Assembly (NCBI RefSeq): GCF_001308265.1 | Contig: NZ_CP012023.1 | Location: 882,932 to 946,931 of the forward strand | Direction of reading: 5' to 3' | DNA length: 64,000 bases | Origin: Celeribacter marinus | GTDB taxonomy: Bacteria > Pseudomonadota > Alphaproteobacteria > Rhodobacterales > Rhodobacteraceae | Shown: piece after piece, positions 17,279 through 26,890 of the stretch | Layout: each line of letters opens with the position of its first letter | How positions within the stretch are numbered: the stretch's first letter is position 1 | Notes under the pieces: generated by a model | Database searches by the model: none | The model's input: the letters and a program-made list of their open reading frames with translations, nothing else | What the model was told of the DNA's origin: nothing | Made by a program: the position numbers and the translations under genes

Positions 17279-19147
17279 ATGAGCCACTCATGGAGCACGC
17301 CTAGCACCGCCTCGAACACTGGTTCGGGGCGGTGTTCTATATCCGCCGAGCTGCACGACCATCCAACACTTTTCACCCTCGCCAAAACCCGCACGCAATC
17401 GTCGCCGCCCCCCGCATGGATCGGCCCCGCTCCCCTATGGGCCGACATGGCCCCCACAGGACTTTGGGCGGACGCATTGGCATGCCCTCTCACTGGTAAG
17501 CGCTCTGACCTTGAGCACTTGCTCGCCTGCGCACCGTTGGATGACACCGCATTACTAGACCGCGCGCGTGCGGGGATCGCGTGGTGGCAATCATCGCAAA
17601 TATGCAAGTATTCAGCGCACTCGGAGCATAATCCAAAGATAAATGTTCCATATGTCCTCGTTTTAGATCAGCCCAAATCGGACGAAAGCTTCGAGACAGG
17701 CTCGGATACCGATGCTCTGTTGCGCGAAATGCTCGTCTTTGCCCAGACCGAGCTGACTCGCACCCATGTGGTCATTCTCACCGTCGACGGGGGCCATTTC
17801 AGCGCGACAGATGCGTCCGAAACCATCACCGTGGTGCCGCATACAGCCAATCCGTGGCCGTTACTCGAATACGCCACGCGCATCTATTCACACAGTGCCT
17901 CTCTTGGATTTGAGGCCATTTTGTCAGGCCACCACCCGCGCGTTTTCGGACAGCCATGGTACGCAGGATGGGGCCTAACAGACGACGAAAATCCTGTACC
18001 GCACCGCGCGCGCACACTCACCCGCGCACAACTTTTTGCCGCGTCCATGATCCTTTACCCCACATGGATCAATCCGCGCACCGGCGCGCCTTGCGATTTC
18101 GAAGAGGCCATGGCCCACGCACAGGCCCGCCACCGCGCCGCCCGCGAGGACGCGCATGGATATGTCGCGTCCGGATTGGCACGCTGGAAACACAAACACA
18201 TGCGCCGCACCTTTGGCCGAGCGCGATTTGAGATCACCAACGATCCTCATAAAATTGCCTTGGCGAAAAACCGTGGTGCGCGTCACATGGCGTGGGGAGC
18301 CCATGAAACCGCCGACATTCGCGTCGAAGATGGCTTTTTACGCTCCAAAGGATTGGGGGCGGCTCTGATTGCTCCCGTCTCACTCACGCTCGATGAGAAC
18401 CGGATTTATTTTGACCCAACGCGCCCGAGCCAGCTTGAGAAACTCATCACACAGCGCGCCGACCTACCAGAGTTTGCACGCCGCCGTATCCGCGCGTTTC
18501 TAACGCGCCTGCATACAGCTCGGCTGACCAAATACAACACCAGAACGACCCATGTTGAACTCCCCCAAGGCGAGAAAATTCTTGTCGTTGGCCAAGTCGA
18601 GGATGACGCCTCAATCAAATTGGGAGCGGGCGAGATTGCGACCAGCCGCGACCTTGTGCGCGCGGCGCGCACCGCTCACCCGACCGCCTATATCGTGTTC
18701 AAGCCCCATCCAGACGTCGAGGCAGGCCTGAGAAAAGGTGACTTGGCCGAAATACGCGATTTGTGCAACTTGATCGCGCATAACGCGGACCCGATTTCTC
18801 TCATTGAGGCCTGTGATCGGGTCTGGACAATGACCTCTCTCTTGGGGTTCGAGGCGCTTTTGCGCGCCACTCCCGTGACATGCACAGGTACACCGTTTTA
18901 TGCAGGCTGGGGCTTAACCGATGATCGTGGTGTCGTCCCCGCACGGCGCGCTGCACGTCCCTCCCTTGAGGGCCTCGCACACGCCGTACTGATCGACTTT
19001 CCCCGCTACAGTGATCCGGCCACCGGCGCACCAATCAGTCCAGAAGACGCCGTTGACCTTTTGATCACACAAGGACAAGGGCGCAGTGCTTTCGCACAAT
19101 ACGCCTTGGCCCGCCTGATCCAGCTGCGCAATCGCTTTGTGAAATAA
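17279..19147 (+). CDS. kpsC: Capsule polysaccharide beta-Kdo transferase KpsC-like
   Basis: A 622-residue protein with two homologous glycosyltransferase halves. Each half carries the same signature: FGQPWYAGWGLTDD near residue 222 and FYAGWGLTDD near residue 540. KpsC adds alternating beta-linked Kdo residues to the lipid acceptor of group 2 capsules. The ATG lies nine bases after the export lipoprotein gene, so co-expression is expected. Its stop is one base from the convergent ribD stop with no room for a terminator. It is somewhat short compared with KpsC proteins of about 670 residues. Confidence 0.85.
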   Translation: MSHSWSTPSTASNTGSGRCSISAELHDHPTLFTLAKTRTQSSPPPAWIGPAPLWADMAPTGLWADALACPLTGKRSDLEHLLACAPLDDTALLDRARAGIAWWQSSQICKYSAHSEHNPKINVPYVLVLDQPKSDESFETGSDTDALLREMLVFAQTELTRTHVVILTVDGGHFSATDASETITVVPHTANPWPLLEYATRIYSHSASLGFEAILSGHHPRVFGQPWYAGWGLTDDENPVPHRARTLTRAQLFAASMILYPTWINPRTGAPCDFEEAMAHAQARHRAAREDAHGYVASGLARWKHKHMRRTFGRARFEITNDPHKIALAKNRGARHMAWGAHETADIRVEDGFLRSKGLGAALIAPVSLTLDENRIYFDPTRPSQLEKLITQRADLPEFARRRIRAFLTRLHTARLTKYNTRTTHVELPQGEKILVVGQVEDDASIKLGAGEIATSRDLVRAARTAHPTAYIVFKPHPDVEAGLRKGDLAEIRDLCNLIAHNADPISLIEACDRVWTMTSLLGFEALLRATPVTCTGTPFYAGWGLTDDRGVVPARRAARPSLEGLAHAVLIDFPRYSDPATGAPISPEDAVDLLITQGQGRSAFAQYALARLIQLRNRFVK

Positions 19148-19148
19148 T

Positions 19149-20237
19149 TTAGTTTCTCGTCCAATGCGTTAGCGCATCAACCCCAACTTGTTCAGCATGA
19201 GAAATCTCATAGCGGCGTGCCATCGCCAAATGATCAAGCCCGAGCGCGCCAATCCCCGACTTGCCCTCCGCTCCAATGGCAAGGCCCGCTGTAAACAACG
19301 CCACATGATCGACCAAATCCGCGGCCAAAAGAGACGCAGCCAATGCGCCGCCACCCTCACAAAACACACGGGTGAGCCCCGCCGCACCCAACGCGCTCAG
19401 TGCAGCGCGCGCATCCAGTTTTCCACCCACAACGGCCACCTCAAACAGGCGCGCCCCCAAACCCGTCCACGCCGCAATGAAATCACGCGGCGCATCAGGA
19501 CCATGGACAAGCCACACAGGTGTCTCATGTGCGGTTTGTGCAAGTTTTCCCGTCAACGGGATATCCAAACGGCGTGACAAAACAACGCGAACGGGCTGCC
19601 TTGCAACACCAAGATCACGAACGTTGAGCGTCGGATCATCGGCTCGTGCGGTCCCGCCACCGACCAGCACCGCATCGTGAACCGCGCGCATGGCATGAAC
19701 ACGCCGCCGCGCGAGCGCACCGGTAATCCATTGACTTTCGCCCGTTGCCGTGGCGATCCGCCCATCCCATGAGGTTGCAAGCTTGAGCGTCAGCATCGGC
19801 TGTCCGAGCTCAATGCGCTTCAAAAATCCTATCTGATCCTGAGATGCCTCATCCGCGCAAACGCCCGTAACAACCTCAAGACCTGCGGTCCGCAAATGGG
19901 CAATGCCCTGTCCATTCACACGCGGGTCAGGATCCCCCAACGCGATCACGACACGCGCCACCCCTGCCGCGATTAACGCATCGGCACAGGGCGGCGTTTG
20001 ACCGTGATGTGAGCATGGCTCTAACGTGACATAAGCCGTGGCCCCCCGCGCCGCATCACCCGCCTGCACAAGCGCCATCGTTTCCGCATGCGGACGCCCG
20101 CCCGCCTGTGTCCAACCGCGTCCCACAATGCGGCCCTCACGCACGATCACACAGCCCACCGCAGGGTTCGGCCAAGTCGATCCAAGGCCACGACGCCCAA
20201 GCGTCAATGCATGGCGCATATGGGCATCGTCACACAT
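19149..20237 (-). CDS. ribD: Bifunctional diaminohydroxyphosphoribosylaminopyrimidine deaminase / uracil reductase
   Basis: A 362-residue two-domain riboflavin enzyme. The N-terminal deaminase has the zinc site HAET plus PCSHHGQTPPC; the C-terminal reductase begins near residue 148 with LTLKLATSWDGRIAT and contains the GGGTARADDPTLNVR loop. It performs steps two and three of the GTP branch. The ATG at 20237 lies eight bases after the nrdR stop, and the site is weak, so coupling to nrdR is likely. An internal ATG at 20219 is possible. Confidence 0.92.
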   Translation of the reverse strand: MCDDAHMRHALTLGRRGLGSTWPNPAVGCVIVREGRIVGRGWTQAGGRPHAETMALVQAGDAARGATAYVTLEPCSHHGQTPPCADALIAAGVARVVIALGDPDPRVNGQGIAHLRTAGLEVVTGVCADEASQDQIGFLKRIELGQPMLTLKLATSWDGRIATATGESQWITGALARRRVHAMRAVHDAVLVGGGTARADDPTLNVRDLGVARQPVRVVLSRRLDIPLTGKLAQTAHETPVWLVHGPDAPRDFIAAWTGLGARLFEVAVVGGKLDARAALSALGAAGLTRVFCEGGGALAASLLAADLVDHVALFTAGLAIGAEGKSGIGALGLDHLAMARRYEISHAEQVGVDALTHWTRN

Positions 20238-20245
20238 TTGAAACG

Positions 20246-20710
20246 CTATTCTTCGGGCGCGCTTGGGCGCAACTCACTGACAAACTTATCAAAATCGTCA
20301 GCCGCTTGGAAGTTTTTATAGACCGAGGCAAAGCGCACGTAGGCAACGGTATCGATCCGCGCGAGGCTTTCCATCACAATCTCACCAATTGAGCCTGACG
20401 GAATATCCGTCTCGCCCATGCTCTCCAAACGGCGCACAATACCCGAAATCATCTGGTCCAGACGCTCCGGCTCTATGGGGCGTTTTTGGGTTGCGATGCG
20501 AATAGACCGCTCGAGTTTATCGCGGTCAAAATCTTCGCGGCGCCCGTTGGTTTTAACAACCACCAAGTCGCGCAGCTGCACCCGCTCATATGTCGTGAAA
20601 CGCCCGCCACATGACGAGCAAAACCTACGGCGACGGATCGCAACGTGGTCTTCAGCCGGACGGCTGTCTTTCACTTGGGTATCCATATTTCCACAAAATG
20701 GACAACGCAT
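20246..20710 (-). CDS. nrdR: Ribonucleotide reductase transcriptional repressor NrdR
   Basis: A 154-residue protein with a zinc ribbon (C3-xx-C6 and C31-xx-C34) and an ATP-cone domain ([20 protein letters not shown]). NrdR senses ATP/dATP and represses nrd operons. Placement directly before ribD is common in proteobacteria. A DnaA-box-like and a partly NrdR-box-like sequence lie upstream (separate entry). Confidence 0.94.
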   Translation of the reverse strand: MRCPFCGNMDTQVKDSRPAEDHVAIRRRRFCSSCGGRFTTYERVQLRDLVVVKTNGRREDFDRDKLERSIRIATQKRPIEPERLDQMISGIVRRLESMGETDIPSGSIGEIVMESLARIDTVAYVRFASVYKNFQAADDFDKFVSELRPSAPEE

Positions 20711-20763
20711 CGGCGTCCCCTTTTCTCTAACACTGCCTCTTTCATATGGGGTCTACGCCCCAC

Positions 20764-20833
20764 TTATCCACAGGCACTATAGGGGCATGACCAAACCTTG
20801 GGTAGATGGAAAATTAACCGCAACATATAGTGT
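20764..20833. promoter_or_regulatory. DnaA-box-like and NrdR-box-like sites upstream of nrdR
   Basis: TTATCCACA at 20764-20772 is a perfect match to the classical DnaA box, about 54 bases upstream of the nrdR ATG. ACATATAGTGT at 20823-20833 matches one half of the NrdR box consensus, with a poor second half. Both are short motifs and could occur by chance. Confidence 0.35.
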
Positions 20834-20872
20834 CGCGCGGGTGTGGCCACAAAGACTCTCGCCCCGCCACGG

Positions 20873-21292
20873 CTACCTCAATAGCCCGACCACACGGCGT
20901 AGGTGCGCACGGTCTCGATGTTCGAAAAGGTAAAGTCCCTGCCACGTTCCAAGCGCCATACGGCCCGAAATAATCGGAATTGTTAAAGTTATAGGGAGCA
21001 TGGATGCCTTGATATGGGCGGGCATGTCATCCGGTCCCTCATAGGTATGCGTCAGATAGGACATGCTCGGGTCTGATGTCGGCGGGGCAAGGTGTGCAAA
21101 ATAGGCTTTGAGGTCGACTTGCACATCGGGGTCCGCGTTTTCCTGGATCAGCAGCGAAGCTGACGTATGTTGAACAATCAGCGTCAGTGCTGCCTCCAAC
21201 GGCCCCTCCCCCGCAACCCAACGCGCCACCTCATCCGTGAACTCGTATAGGCCCTGCCCATGGGTCGAAATTTCGAAAACGGTGTGGCTCAT
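20873..21292 (-). CDS. YjbQ family protein (secondary thiamine-phosphate synthase-like)
   Basis: A 139-residue UPF0047/YjbQ protein with the family signatures LIVQHTSASLLIQENADP and, near the C-terminus, GTWQGLYLFEHRD. The fold binds a metal through conserved His residues; a weak thiamine-phosphate synthase activity has been reported for E. coli YjbQ, but the true role is not settled. GAGGGA precedes the ATG at 21292. Cytosolic. Confidence 0.88.
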   Translation of the reverse strand: MSHTVFEISTHGQGLYEFTDEVARWVAGEGPLEAALTLIVQHTSASLLIQENADPDVQVDLKAYFAHLAPPTSDPSMSYLTHTYEGPDDMPAHIKASMLPITLTIPIISGRMALGTWQGLYLFEHRDRAHLRRVVGLLR

Positions 21293-21302
21293 GGCGCGTC
21301 CC

Positions 21303-21809
21303 TCACTCACACGGACCGGCGCGCAACGGCTGCGCGGTATCGGAGCGACAAAATCCTGCGTCTTGCATCGCAAAATTCAGCGTATCCAACTCAAATACTG
21401 TACCGGCCTCACCGCTGACATCGCAGGCTAGCGTGGCAAGCACGCGACCCGCGCGCGCAACCTCAAGGCCACCTGACATCTCTTGGTCAATTTTATCGTA
21501 GGACCACGAAAGCGTATATGAAAATTCTTGATTGTCGACGGTCACGCGGTCCCAGATCGACCGCCCGATGCCGCTCCACGGCAGCATCGCAATTTCGTCA
21601 AAGTCACGGGTCAATTCGATCTCTGGCGCGCCTGCGGCCCCGAACCGATAGGTTACACGCGACTCGTCCGGCGTGAGGCACAATTCGACCGCCTTGCTGC
21701 CGACAGAGCATGAAAACACCGCCTCTTGGTTGCCCGCACACACAGCTAAGGCAGGTGACGCGGCGCAGACAAAGACAGCAATCAAAGGTGTGAGAAAATT
21801 ATAGGACAT
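21303..21809 (-). CDS. Exported protein of unknown function
   Basis: A 168-residue protein with a signal peptide (LIAVFVCAASPALA, cleavage near residue 22) and a beta-rich mature part containing five cysteines, suggesting disulfides in the periplasm. The ATG at 21809 follows GAGGATC; the frame opens to 21842 but without a site. The gene ends ten bases before yjbQ, so the two may be co-transcribed. I do not recognise the family. Confidence 0.68.
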   Translation of the reverse strand: MSYNFLTPLIAVFVCAASPALAVCAGNQEAVFSCSVGSKAVELCLTPDESRVTYRFGAAGAPEIELTRDFDEIAMLPWSGIGRSIWDRVTVDNQEFSYTLSWSYDKIDQEMSGGLEVARAGRVLATLACDVSGEAGTVFELDTLNFAMQDAGFCRSDTAQPLRAGPCE

Positions 21810-21860
21810 TTGATCCTCATGTGATGAGGAACCATAGCCCAAAGCAACGCGTGAGAAAAG

Positions 21861-22109
21861 TTAAGAGGCGTTATCGTCTACGACACACACCACAGTAGGC
21901 GAAATCGACCCGCGACCTGACGCGGGCAAGACCGCCGCGTCCTGTACTGGCGGCACAAATACGGCCGCCAAGGTTGCAACACACAGCTCCAAATCGGCGG
22001 CAGACACTGGAATCTCAACGACTTGCACAGCGTCAGAGGGGGCCGCGACAGACGCCGTTGTGACCATGGCCGCGAGAGACGCGAGTATGAGAATGAAGTT
22101 GGATGACAT
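21861..22109 (-). CDS. Small exported protein of unknown function
   Basis: An 82-residue protein with a clear signal peptide (FILILASLAAMVTTASVAA) and a short mature part with two cysteines. AAAGG lies eight bases before the ATG at 22109, supporting expression. It precedes another exported unknown in the same direction with 51 bases between. Not recognised. Confidence 0.6.
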   Translation of the reverse strand: MSSNFILILASLAAMVTTASVAAPSDAVQVVEIPVSAADLELCVATLAAVFVPPVQDAAVLPASGRGSISPTVVCVVDDNAS

Positions 22110-22203
22110 TGCAGTACCTTTCTGGGACGGGCCCTAAGAGGTAACGCACAAACAGTTAACAGACGCTCAACTTCGGACGCAAATCTGACCCTGCGCCGTA
22201 TAC

Positions 22204-22234
22204 AAAAACGCCCCCGTTTCCGAGGGCGTTTTAA
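22204..22234 (-). terminator. Rho-independent terminator of rpoD
   Basis: AAAACGCCC pairs with GGGCGTTTT around CCGTTTCCGA, directly after the rpoD stop. The flanks are A-rich on one side and T-rich on the other. Confidence 0.85.
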
Positions 22235-22237
22235 AAC

Positions 22238-24223
22238 TTACTGATCTAAGAAGCTGCGCAGTTTGCGTGAACGGCTCGGATGCTTCAGCTTGCGTAGCGC
22301 CTTCGCTTCGATCTGGCGAATACGTTCGCGGGTCACGGAGAACTGTTGACCCACTTCCTCGAGCGTATGGTCGGTGTTCATCCCGATGCCAAACCGCATG
22401 CGCAACACACGTTCTTCGCGCGGCGTGAGGCTGGCCAAGACGCGCGTTGTCGTCTCTTTGAGGTTTTCCTGAATGGCGCTATCGAGCGGCAAGATCGCGT
22501 TCTTGTCCTCGATGAAATCGCCAAGCTGTGAATCCTCCTCGTCGCCAATTGGCGTTTCCAAGGAAATCGGCTCTTTGGCGATTTTCATCACCTTGCGGAC
22601 TTTTTCGAGCGGCATTTGCAGCTTCTCGGCCAATTCCTCAGGTGTCGGTTCGCGGCCGATTTCGTGCAACATCTGGCGACCGGTACGGACCAGTTTGTTG
22701 ATCGTCTCGATCATGTGCACAGGAATACGGATCGTGCGCGCCTGATCGGCAATAGACCGTGTGATCGCCTGACGGATCCACCATGTCGCGTAGGTGGAGA
22801 ATTTATAGCCACGGCGATATTCGAACTTATCAACGGCCTTCATCAGACCGATGTTGCCCTCTTGGATGAGGTCAAGGAACTGTAGACCACGGTTGGTGTA
22901 CTTTTTGGCGATGGAAATCACGAGGCGCAGGTTGGCCTCGACCATTTCTTTCTTCGCCTGACGCGCTTCTTTTTCGCCCTTTTGAACCTGCTGCACGATG
23001 CGGCGGAATTCGGAGATATCAACACCAACGTACTGACCGACTTGGGCCATATCGCCGCGAAGCTCCTCAACCTTGTCAGAGTGACGGTCAATCAGCATCT
23101 GCCAGCCGCGGCCCTTTTTGGCATCCATCCGCTCAAGCCACGTTGGGTCAAGTTCTGCCCCACGGTACTCTTCGATAAATTCACGGCGGTTGATGCGCGC
23201 TTGGTCGGCGAGTTTCACCATGCCGCTGTCGATCATCATGATCCGTTTGTTGATGCCATAAAGTTGGTCAATCAACGCCTCGATACGGTTGTTGTGCAGG
23301 TGAAGCGAGTTGACCAAAACGACGATTTCAGACCGCAACTGTTGGTATTCTTGCTCTTCGGCTTTCGAGAATGTGCCATCTTCGTTCAGCGTGGCACTCA
23401 TCCGCAAATCTTGCATTTCAGACAGGCGCGCAAAATCACCCGAAATACCGGCAAGCGTCTCCAGCACGGAAGGCTTGAGCGCCGCTTCCATCGCCGCAAG
23501 CGACATGTTGGCCTGCTCGTCCTCATCCTCGTCATCGTCGTCATCGTCGCCCGAAATCGGATTGCCGTCGGCGTCGAACTCTTGTGCTTTTTCTTTTGTG
23601 GTGTCCTCGGTTGCTGCGGCGGCAAGGCCACCCACAACGGCCTCTTGATCATCACCCTCCAACCCTGTGCCGAACGTGGCCTCAAGGTCGATCACGTCAC
23701 GCAGCAAAATATCCTCGGACAACAATTCGTCATGCCAGATGGTGATCGCCTGAAACGTCAGCGGGCTTTCACACAACCCCAAGATCATCGTATTTCGGCC
23801 GGCCTCGATGCGTTTGGCAATGGCGATTTCGCCCTCACGCGACAGCAATTCAACCGATCCCATTTCACGCAGATACATCCGCACGGGGTCATCGGTGCGA
23901 TCTAGCTTTTCAGCGTCGCCACCGGCAAGGGTCAGATCACGCGCTTTGGTCTCGACCAACTCGCCGCCCTTCGCCTCTTCTTCTTCGGCTTCTTCGGCTT
24001 CGATGATGTTAATGCCCATCTCGGAGAGCATCGACATCACGTCCTCGATCTGCTCGGAACTGACCTGATCAGGCGGCAGCACGTTGTTGAGCTGATCGTA
24101 GGTGATGTAGCCTTTTTCACGCGCCTCGGCGATCATCTTTTTAACAGCGGCTTGGCTCATATCGAGCATTGCATCGCCGTCTTGATCGTCACGTTTGGCG
24201 TCGTCGTTGTCTTTGGCAGCCAT
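22238..24223 (-). CDS. rpoD: Primary sigma factor RpoD (sigma-70)
   Basis: A 661-residue housekeeping sigma factor. Region 1.1 occupies the N-terminus, an acidic [10 protein letters not shown] stretch lies in the non-conserved region near residue 235, and regions 1.2 ([14 protein letters not shown]), 2 ([18 protein letters not shown] ... [10 protein letters not shown]), 3 and 4 ([17 protein letters not shown]) are intact. It recognises most growth promoters. GAGGAG precedes the ATG at 24223, preferred over 24259. It follows dnaG, as in the macromolecular synthesis operon, though a hairpin lies between. Confidence 0.95.
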   Translation of the reverse strand: MAAKDNDDAKRDDQDGDAMLDMSQAAVKKMIAEAREKGYITYDQLNNVLPPDQVSSEQIEDVMSMLSEMGINIIEAEEAEEEEAKGGELVETKARDLTLAGGDAEKLDRTDDPVRMYLREMGSVELLSREGEIAIAKRIEAGRNTMILGLCESPLTFQAITIWHDELLSEDILLRDVIDLEATFGTGLEGDDQEAVVGGLAAAATEDTTKEKAQEFDADGNPISGDDDDDDEDEDEQANMSLAAMEAALKPSVLETLAGISGDFARLSEMQDLRMSATLNEDGTFSKAEEQEYQQLRSEIVVLVNSLHLHNNRIEALIDQLYGINKRIMMIDSGMVKLADQARINRREFIEEYRGAELDPTWLERMDAKKGRGWQMLIDRHSDKVEELRGDMAQVGQYVGVDISEFRRIVQQVQKGEKEARQAKKEMVEANLRLVISIAKKYTNRGLQFLDLIQEGNIGLMKAVDKFEYRRGYKFSTYATWWIRQAITRSIADQARTIRIPVHMIETINKLVRTGRQMLHEIGREPTPEELAEKLQMPLEKVRKVMKIAKEPISLETPIGDEEDSQLGDFIEDKNAILPLDSAIQENLKETTTRVLASLTPREERVLRMRFGIGMNTDHTLEEVGQQFSVTRERIRQIEAKALRKLKHPSRSRKLRSFLDQ

Positions 24224-24417
24224 CAGGCGCTCCTCATCCGAAGTCGTGTTGCCTATCATCGGCGCACACCGCGCGTCCGAATCAGGTCGTAATGCGAATC
24301 ATGTCATGCGATTCGGCGATTCGCCACCCGCATACCGAAGATTACTTACCGTTTCGCGTCTCTGAGCGGAGATTACAAGCAATGCTGTCCCCGACCCGCA
24401 ACGCGCGCTCTATAAAC

Positions 24418-24441
24418 AGACGCCATAGATAGGGCGTCTGT
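24418..24441 (-). terminator. Hairpin between dnaG and rpoD
   Basis: CAGACGCC pairs with GGCGTCTG; on the minus strand the stem is followed by TTTATAG. It may end or attenuate the dnaG transcript before rpoD. The remaining roughly 190 bases to rpoD would then hold the rpoD promoter, though I see no clear consensus. Confidence 0.65.
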
Positions 24442-24449
24442 CCCGTTTT

Positions 24450-26432
24450 TCAGCCCTGTTTATCAGGACCAATGCGCGACAACAGATTGCGGAAAAATGC
24501 ACGCTCATCGCGCTTCACCTCCGCACCGTTATCGGCGATATCAAATTCTGTCCGATCCTCTGCCTCGGCTTTCGTCGCCTTGTTGCGCGCTTCAGCCGCG
24601 GCTCCCAAACGATAGGTAACGTTTTCATCGCCCGCGTCCACTAGATCAACGATCCCGTCATTGACCTCACGCAGATACCCACGACGCGCTTTGATTTTGG
24701 CTAATTCCTCAACCAGACACACCTCCGCCGTCTCCAAATCAGGCTTGCGAACAGGCGGTGCGATTTGCACATGGGGATGCGCCATCAACCGATCAAGGGG
24801 AGCACGCCCCACCATCTCACTAACCGCATCCCAAAGCCCCGCCCCCGTATCGCAGTGGGTCAAAATAGCATTCAGAATCTGACCATGCTCGGGCGTCGAG
24901 GGGTGAAGCCCTTCGAGTTGCGACAAAAACGTCTCTGCAAGTGTTGGGTTGCGCAACACTGTCGCCAAAACCACGGCCTCGCGCATCAGATCGCCAAACC
25001 CCTCGTCACCAGACACCAAAAGGGATGTTTTGAGACCTTCGGTTGGAATGGCTGGACCTGACGCCCAACGGCCACCCGGCCCGCGCCCGCCGCCCTTGCG
25101 CGGCTGCCACGCCCCGCCGCCCTGTTGACGCGGCGCGCTGTTCTCGCGTTTGGGGTGAAACAACTCCCACCGCATCTCTTTGAGGATGTCGCCGTAATGG
25201 GATTTGATCGACGGATCGGCAATCGGGCGGATGGTGTCACGCAATACCTTATCCAATGATGCACGCCGCTCGGGACTATCGAACACTTTGCCCTCGGTTT
25301 CGCGCCGCCATAACAAGGCCACCATGGGCAACGCACCATTAAGCTGCTCTTGCATCGCTTCGGCGCCACGCGCCTTGATCAGATCGTCGGGATCTTGCCC
25401 CTCGGGCATCACCGCAAAGCGTAATCCAGACCCCGATTGCAACAGCGGCATGGCGATATCGATCACACGGTAGGCCGCACGCAGGCCCGCCTTATCACCA
25501 TCAAGCGCGATCACAGGCTCTGAGTGCATCCGCCACATCAGTTGCAACTGCATCTCGGTCACAGCGGTGCCAAGGGGCGCCACCGCCGCCTCAAAACCGG
25601 CCTCGGCCAAGGCGATCACATCCATATAGCCCTCGGCCACGATCAGCGTCTGGCCGCGCCCGCACGCCGCCCGCGCGTTCTTTTGGTTGTAGAGCGCGTT
25701 GGATTTATCAAACAGCTCGGTTTGCGGCCCGTTGAGATATTTCGCCCGCGCATTGGGATCCATCGCCCGCCCGCCAAACGAGATCACCCGCCCGCGCCCA
25801 TCGCGGATCGGAAACATAATACGGTCGCGGTAAAAATCGTACATTGATCGGCCATCGTCAGGCTTGCCCGCCAGACCCGCCGCATGGGCCAACTCCGCCG
25901 ATATGCCGTTGTCTTTAAGATATGCCAAAAGAACGTTGCCGTTGGGCGCATACCCAATCTCGAACTGTTCACGGGTGGCCAGTTTCATCTCGCGGCGATC
26001 TAGATAGGCGCGCGCCTGTGCGCCCACCGACTGGCTCAGGCTCATCTTGAAAAACCGCAACGCCACCTCGTTCACATCGACCAACTCGGTGCGCTTATCG
26101 GCTTTCTTTTGCGCCTGTGGATCGCGCTCGGGCATCGGCATGCCAACTTCGCGGGCGAGAATTTCAATCGCCTCCATGAAACTGACGTTTTCCGTCTCTT
26201 TCACAAACCCGATCGCGTCACCTTTGGCATGGCACCCAAAGCAATAGTAGAACCCTTGTTTGTCATCGACATGGAAGGACGCGGTTTTTTCGTGGTGAAA
26301 CGGGCACGGCGCCCACATGTCGCCTTTGCCCTGATTGGACTTCTTGTTGTCCCACATGACCTTACGGCCAACCACTTGGGTTAGCGACACGCGGTTGCGC
26401 AACTCATCGAGGAATCCGGGAGGCAATGACAT
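24450..26432 (-). CDS. dnaG: DNA primase
   Basis: A 660-residue replication primase. The N-terminal zinc ribbon shows CPFH and CFGC (Cys43, His46, Cys64, Cys67). The catalytic core has VAEGYMDVIAL and the TOPRIM metal motif ALDGDKAG; a Gly/Arg/Gln-rich linker (RQQGGGAWQPRKGGGRG) joins it to the helicase-binding C-terminal domain. It makes RNA primers at the fork. The ATG at 26432 has only a weak ribosome site, but MSLPPGFLDELR is the family N-terminus. Confidence 0.94.
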   Translation of the reverse strand: MSLPPGFLDELRNRVSLTQVVGRKVMWDNKKSNQGKGDMWAPCPFHHEKTASFHVDDKQGFYYCFGCHAKGDAIGFVKETENVSFMEAIEILAREVGMPMPERDPQAQKKADKRTELVDVNEVALRFFKMSLSQSVGAQARAYLDRREMKLATREQFEIGYAPNGNVLLAYLKDNGISAELAHAAGLAGKPDDGRSMYDFYRDRIMFPIRDGRGRVISFGGRAMDPNARAKYLNGPQTELFDKSNALYNQKNARAACGRGQTLIVAEGYMDVIALAEAGFEAAVAPLGTAVTEMQLQLMWRMHSEPVIALDGDKAGLRAAYRVIDIAMPLLQSGSGLRFAVMPEGQDPDDLIKARGAEAMQEQLNGALPMVALLWRRETEGKVFDSPERRASLDKVLRDTIRPIADPSIKSHYGDILKEMRWELFHPKRENSAPRQQGGGAWQPRKGGGRGPGGRWASGPAIPTEGLKTSLLVSGDEGFGDLMREAVVLATVLRNPTLAETFLSQLEGLHPSTPEHGQILNAILTHCDTGAGLWDAVSEMVGRAPLDRLMAHPHVQIAPPVRKPDLETAEVCLVEELAKIKARRGYLREVNDGIVDLVDAGDENVTYRLGAAAEARNKATKAEAEDRTEFDIADNGAEVKRDERAFFRNLLSRIGPDKQG

Positions 26433-26890
26433 AAGGAGCAGTATCCGTCCGCAAGCAAGCAGTGTCCAGAGGGGGAAACACCCAAAGCCCATCGGACTTT
26501 TTGACAGTGCAATGTGACCTGAAACGGCCCCGCGCCCTCATTGATCCCGCAGTAATCATTTCAGTAAAACGCAAAACGTCTGATTCGAATCACACGCGTA
26601 AGGGTCGCGACCCGCAGCTGGTTTGTGGCAAAACGGTGGCAAATATGTCCATACGGTGGCGACGTGACGTCCAATTATGGCGCACCCCGCCGGCATCCGT
26701 AATCAATACCAAACCATTGCCATGATTGTTGAAATATCCGCATTGATTGCGAGTTTTAGTTTACCTGGTGCGAAACTATTTGATAACTCTAGGCAACTCT
26801 TTTGGGTAGGAGCACTGCGCGAAGACGCAGCCTGCCAAAAAGAAGCTGGGGACTATTGGGGGCACCACAACGCAAAAGCGGATTGGTGCT
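26433..26890. other. Divergent intergenic region between dnaG and the Tad-like genes
   Basis: No credible gene is seen in these 458 bases. They contain a perfect 12-base palindrome TGATTCGAATCA at 26581-26592 with two back-to-back GANTC (CcrM methylation) sites, a TTGACA at 26501, and a long imperfect hairpin at 26799-26842 in the presumed leader of the first Tad-like gene. A 75-codon frame from 26677 overlaps the start of that gene and lacks a ribosome site or recognisable domain. Confidence 0.6.
26799..26842 (+). promoter_or_regulatory. Stem-loop in the presumed leader of the VWA/TadG gene
   Basis: CTTTTGGGTAGG (26799-26810) pairs with CCTGCCAAAAAG (26831-26842): 11 of 12 positions pair, counting one G-U. 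An inner CTGCG/CGCAG stem extends it. It ends 48 bases before the ATG and is not followed by a T run, so a regulatory leader is likelier than a terminator. Confidence 0.5.

Noticed and set aside
22982..23905. A 307-codon plus-strand open frame
   Set aside because: Antisense to rpoD, which is intact across this interval.
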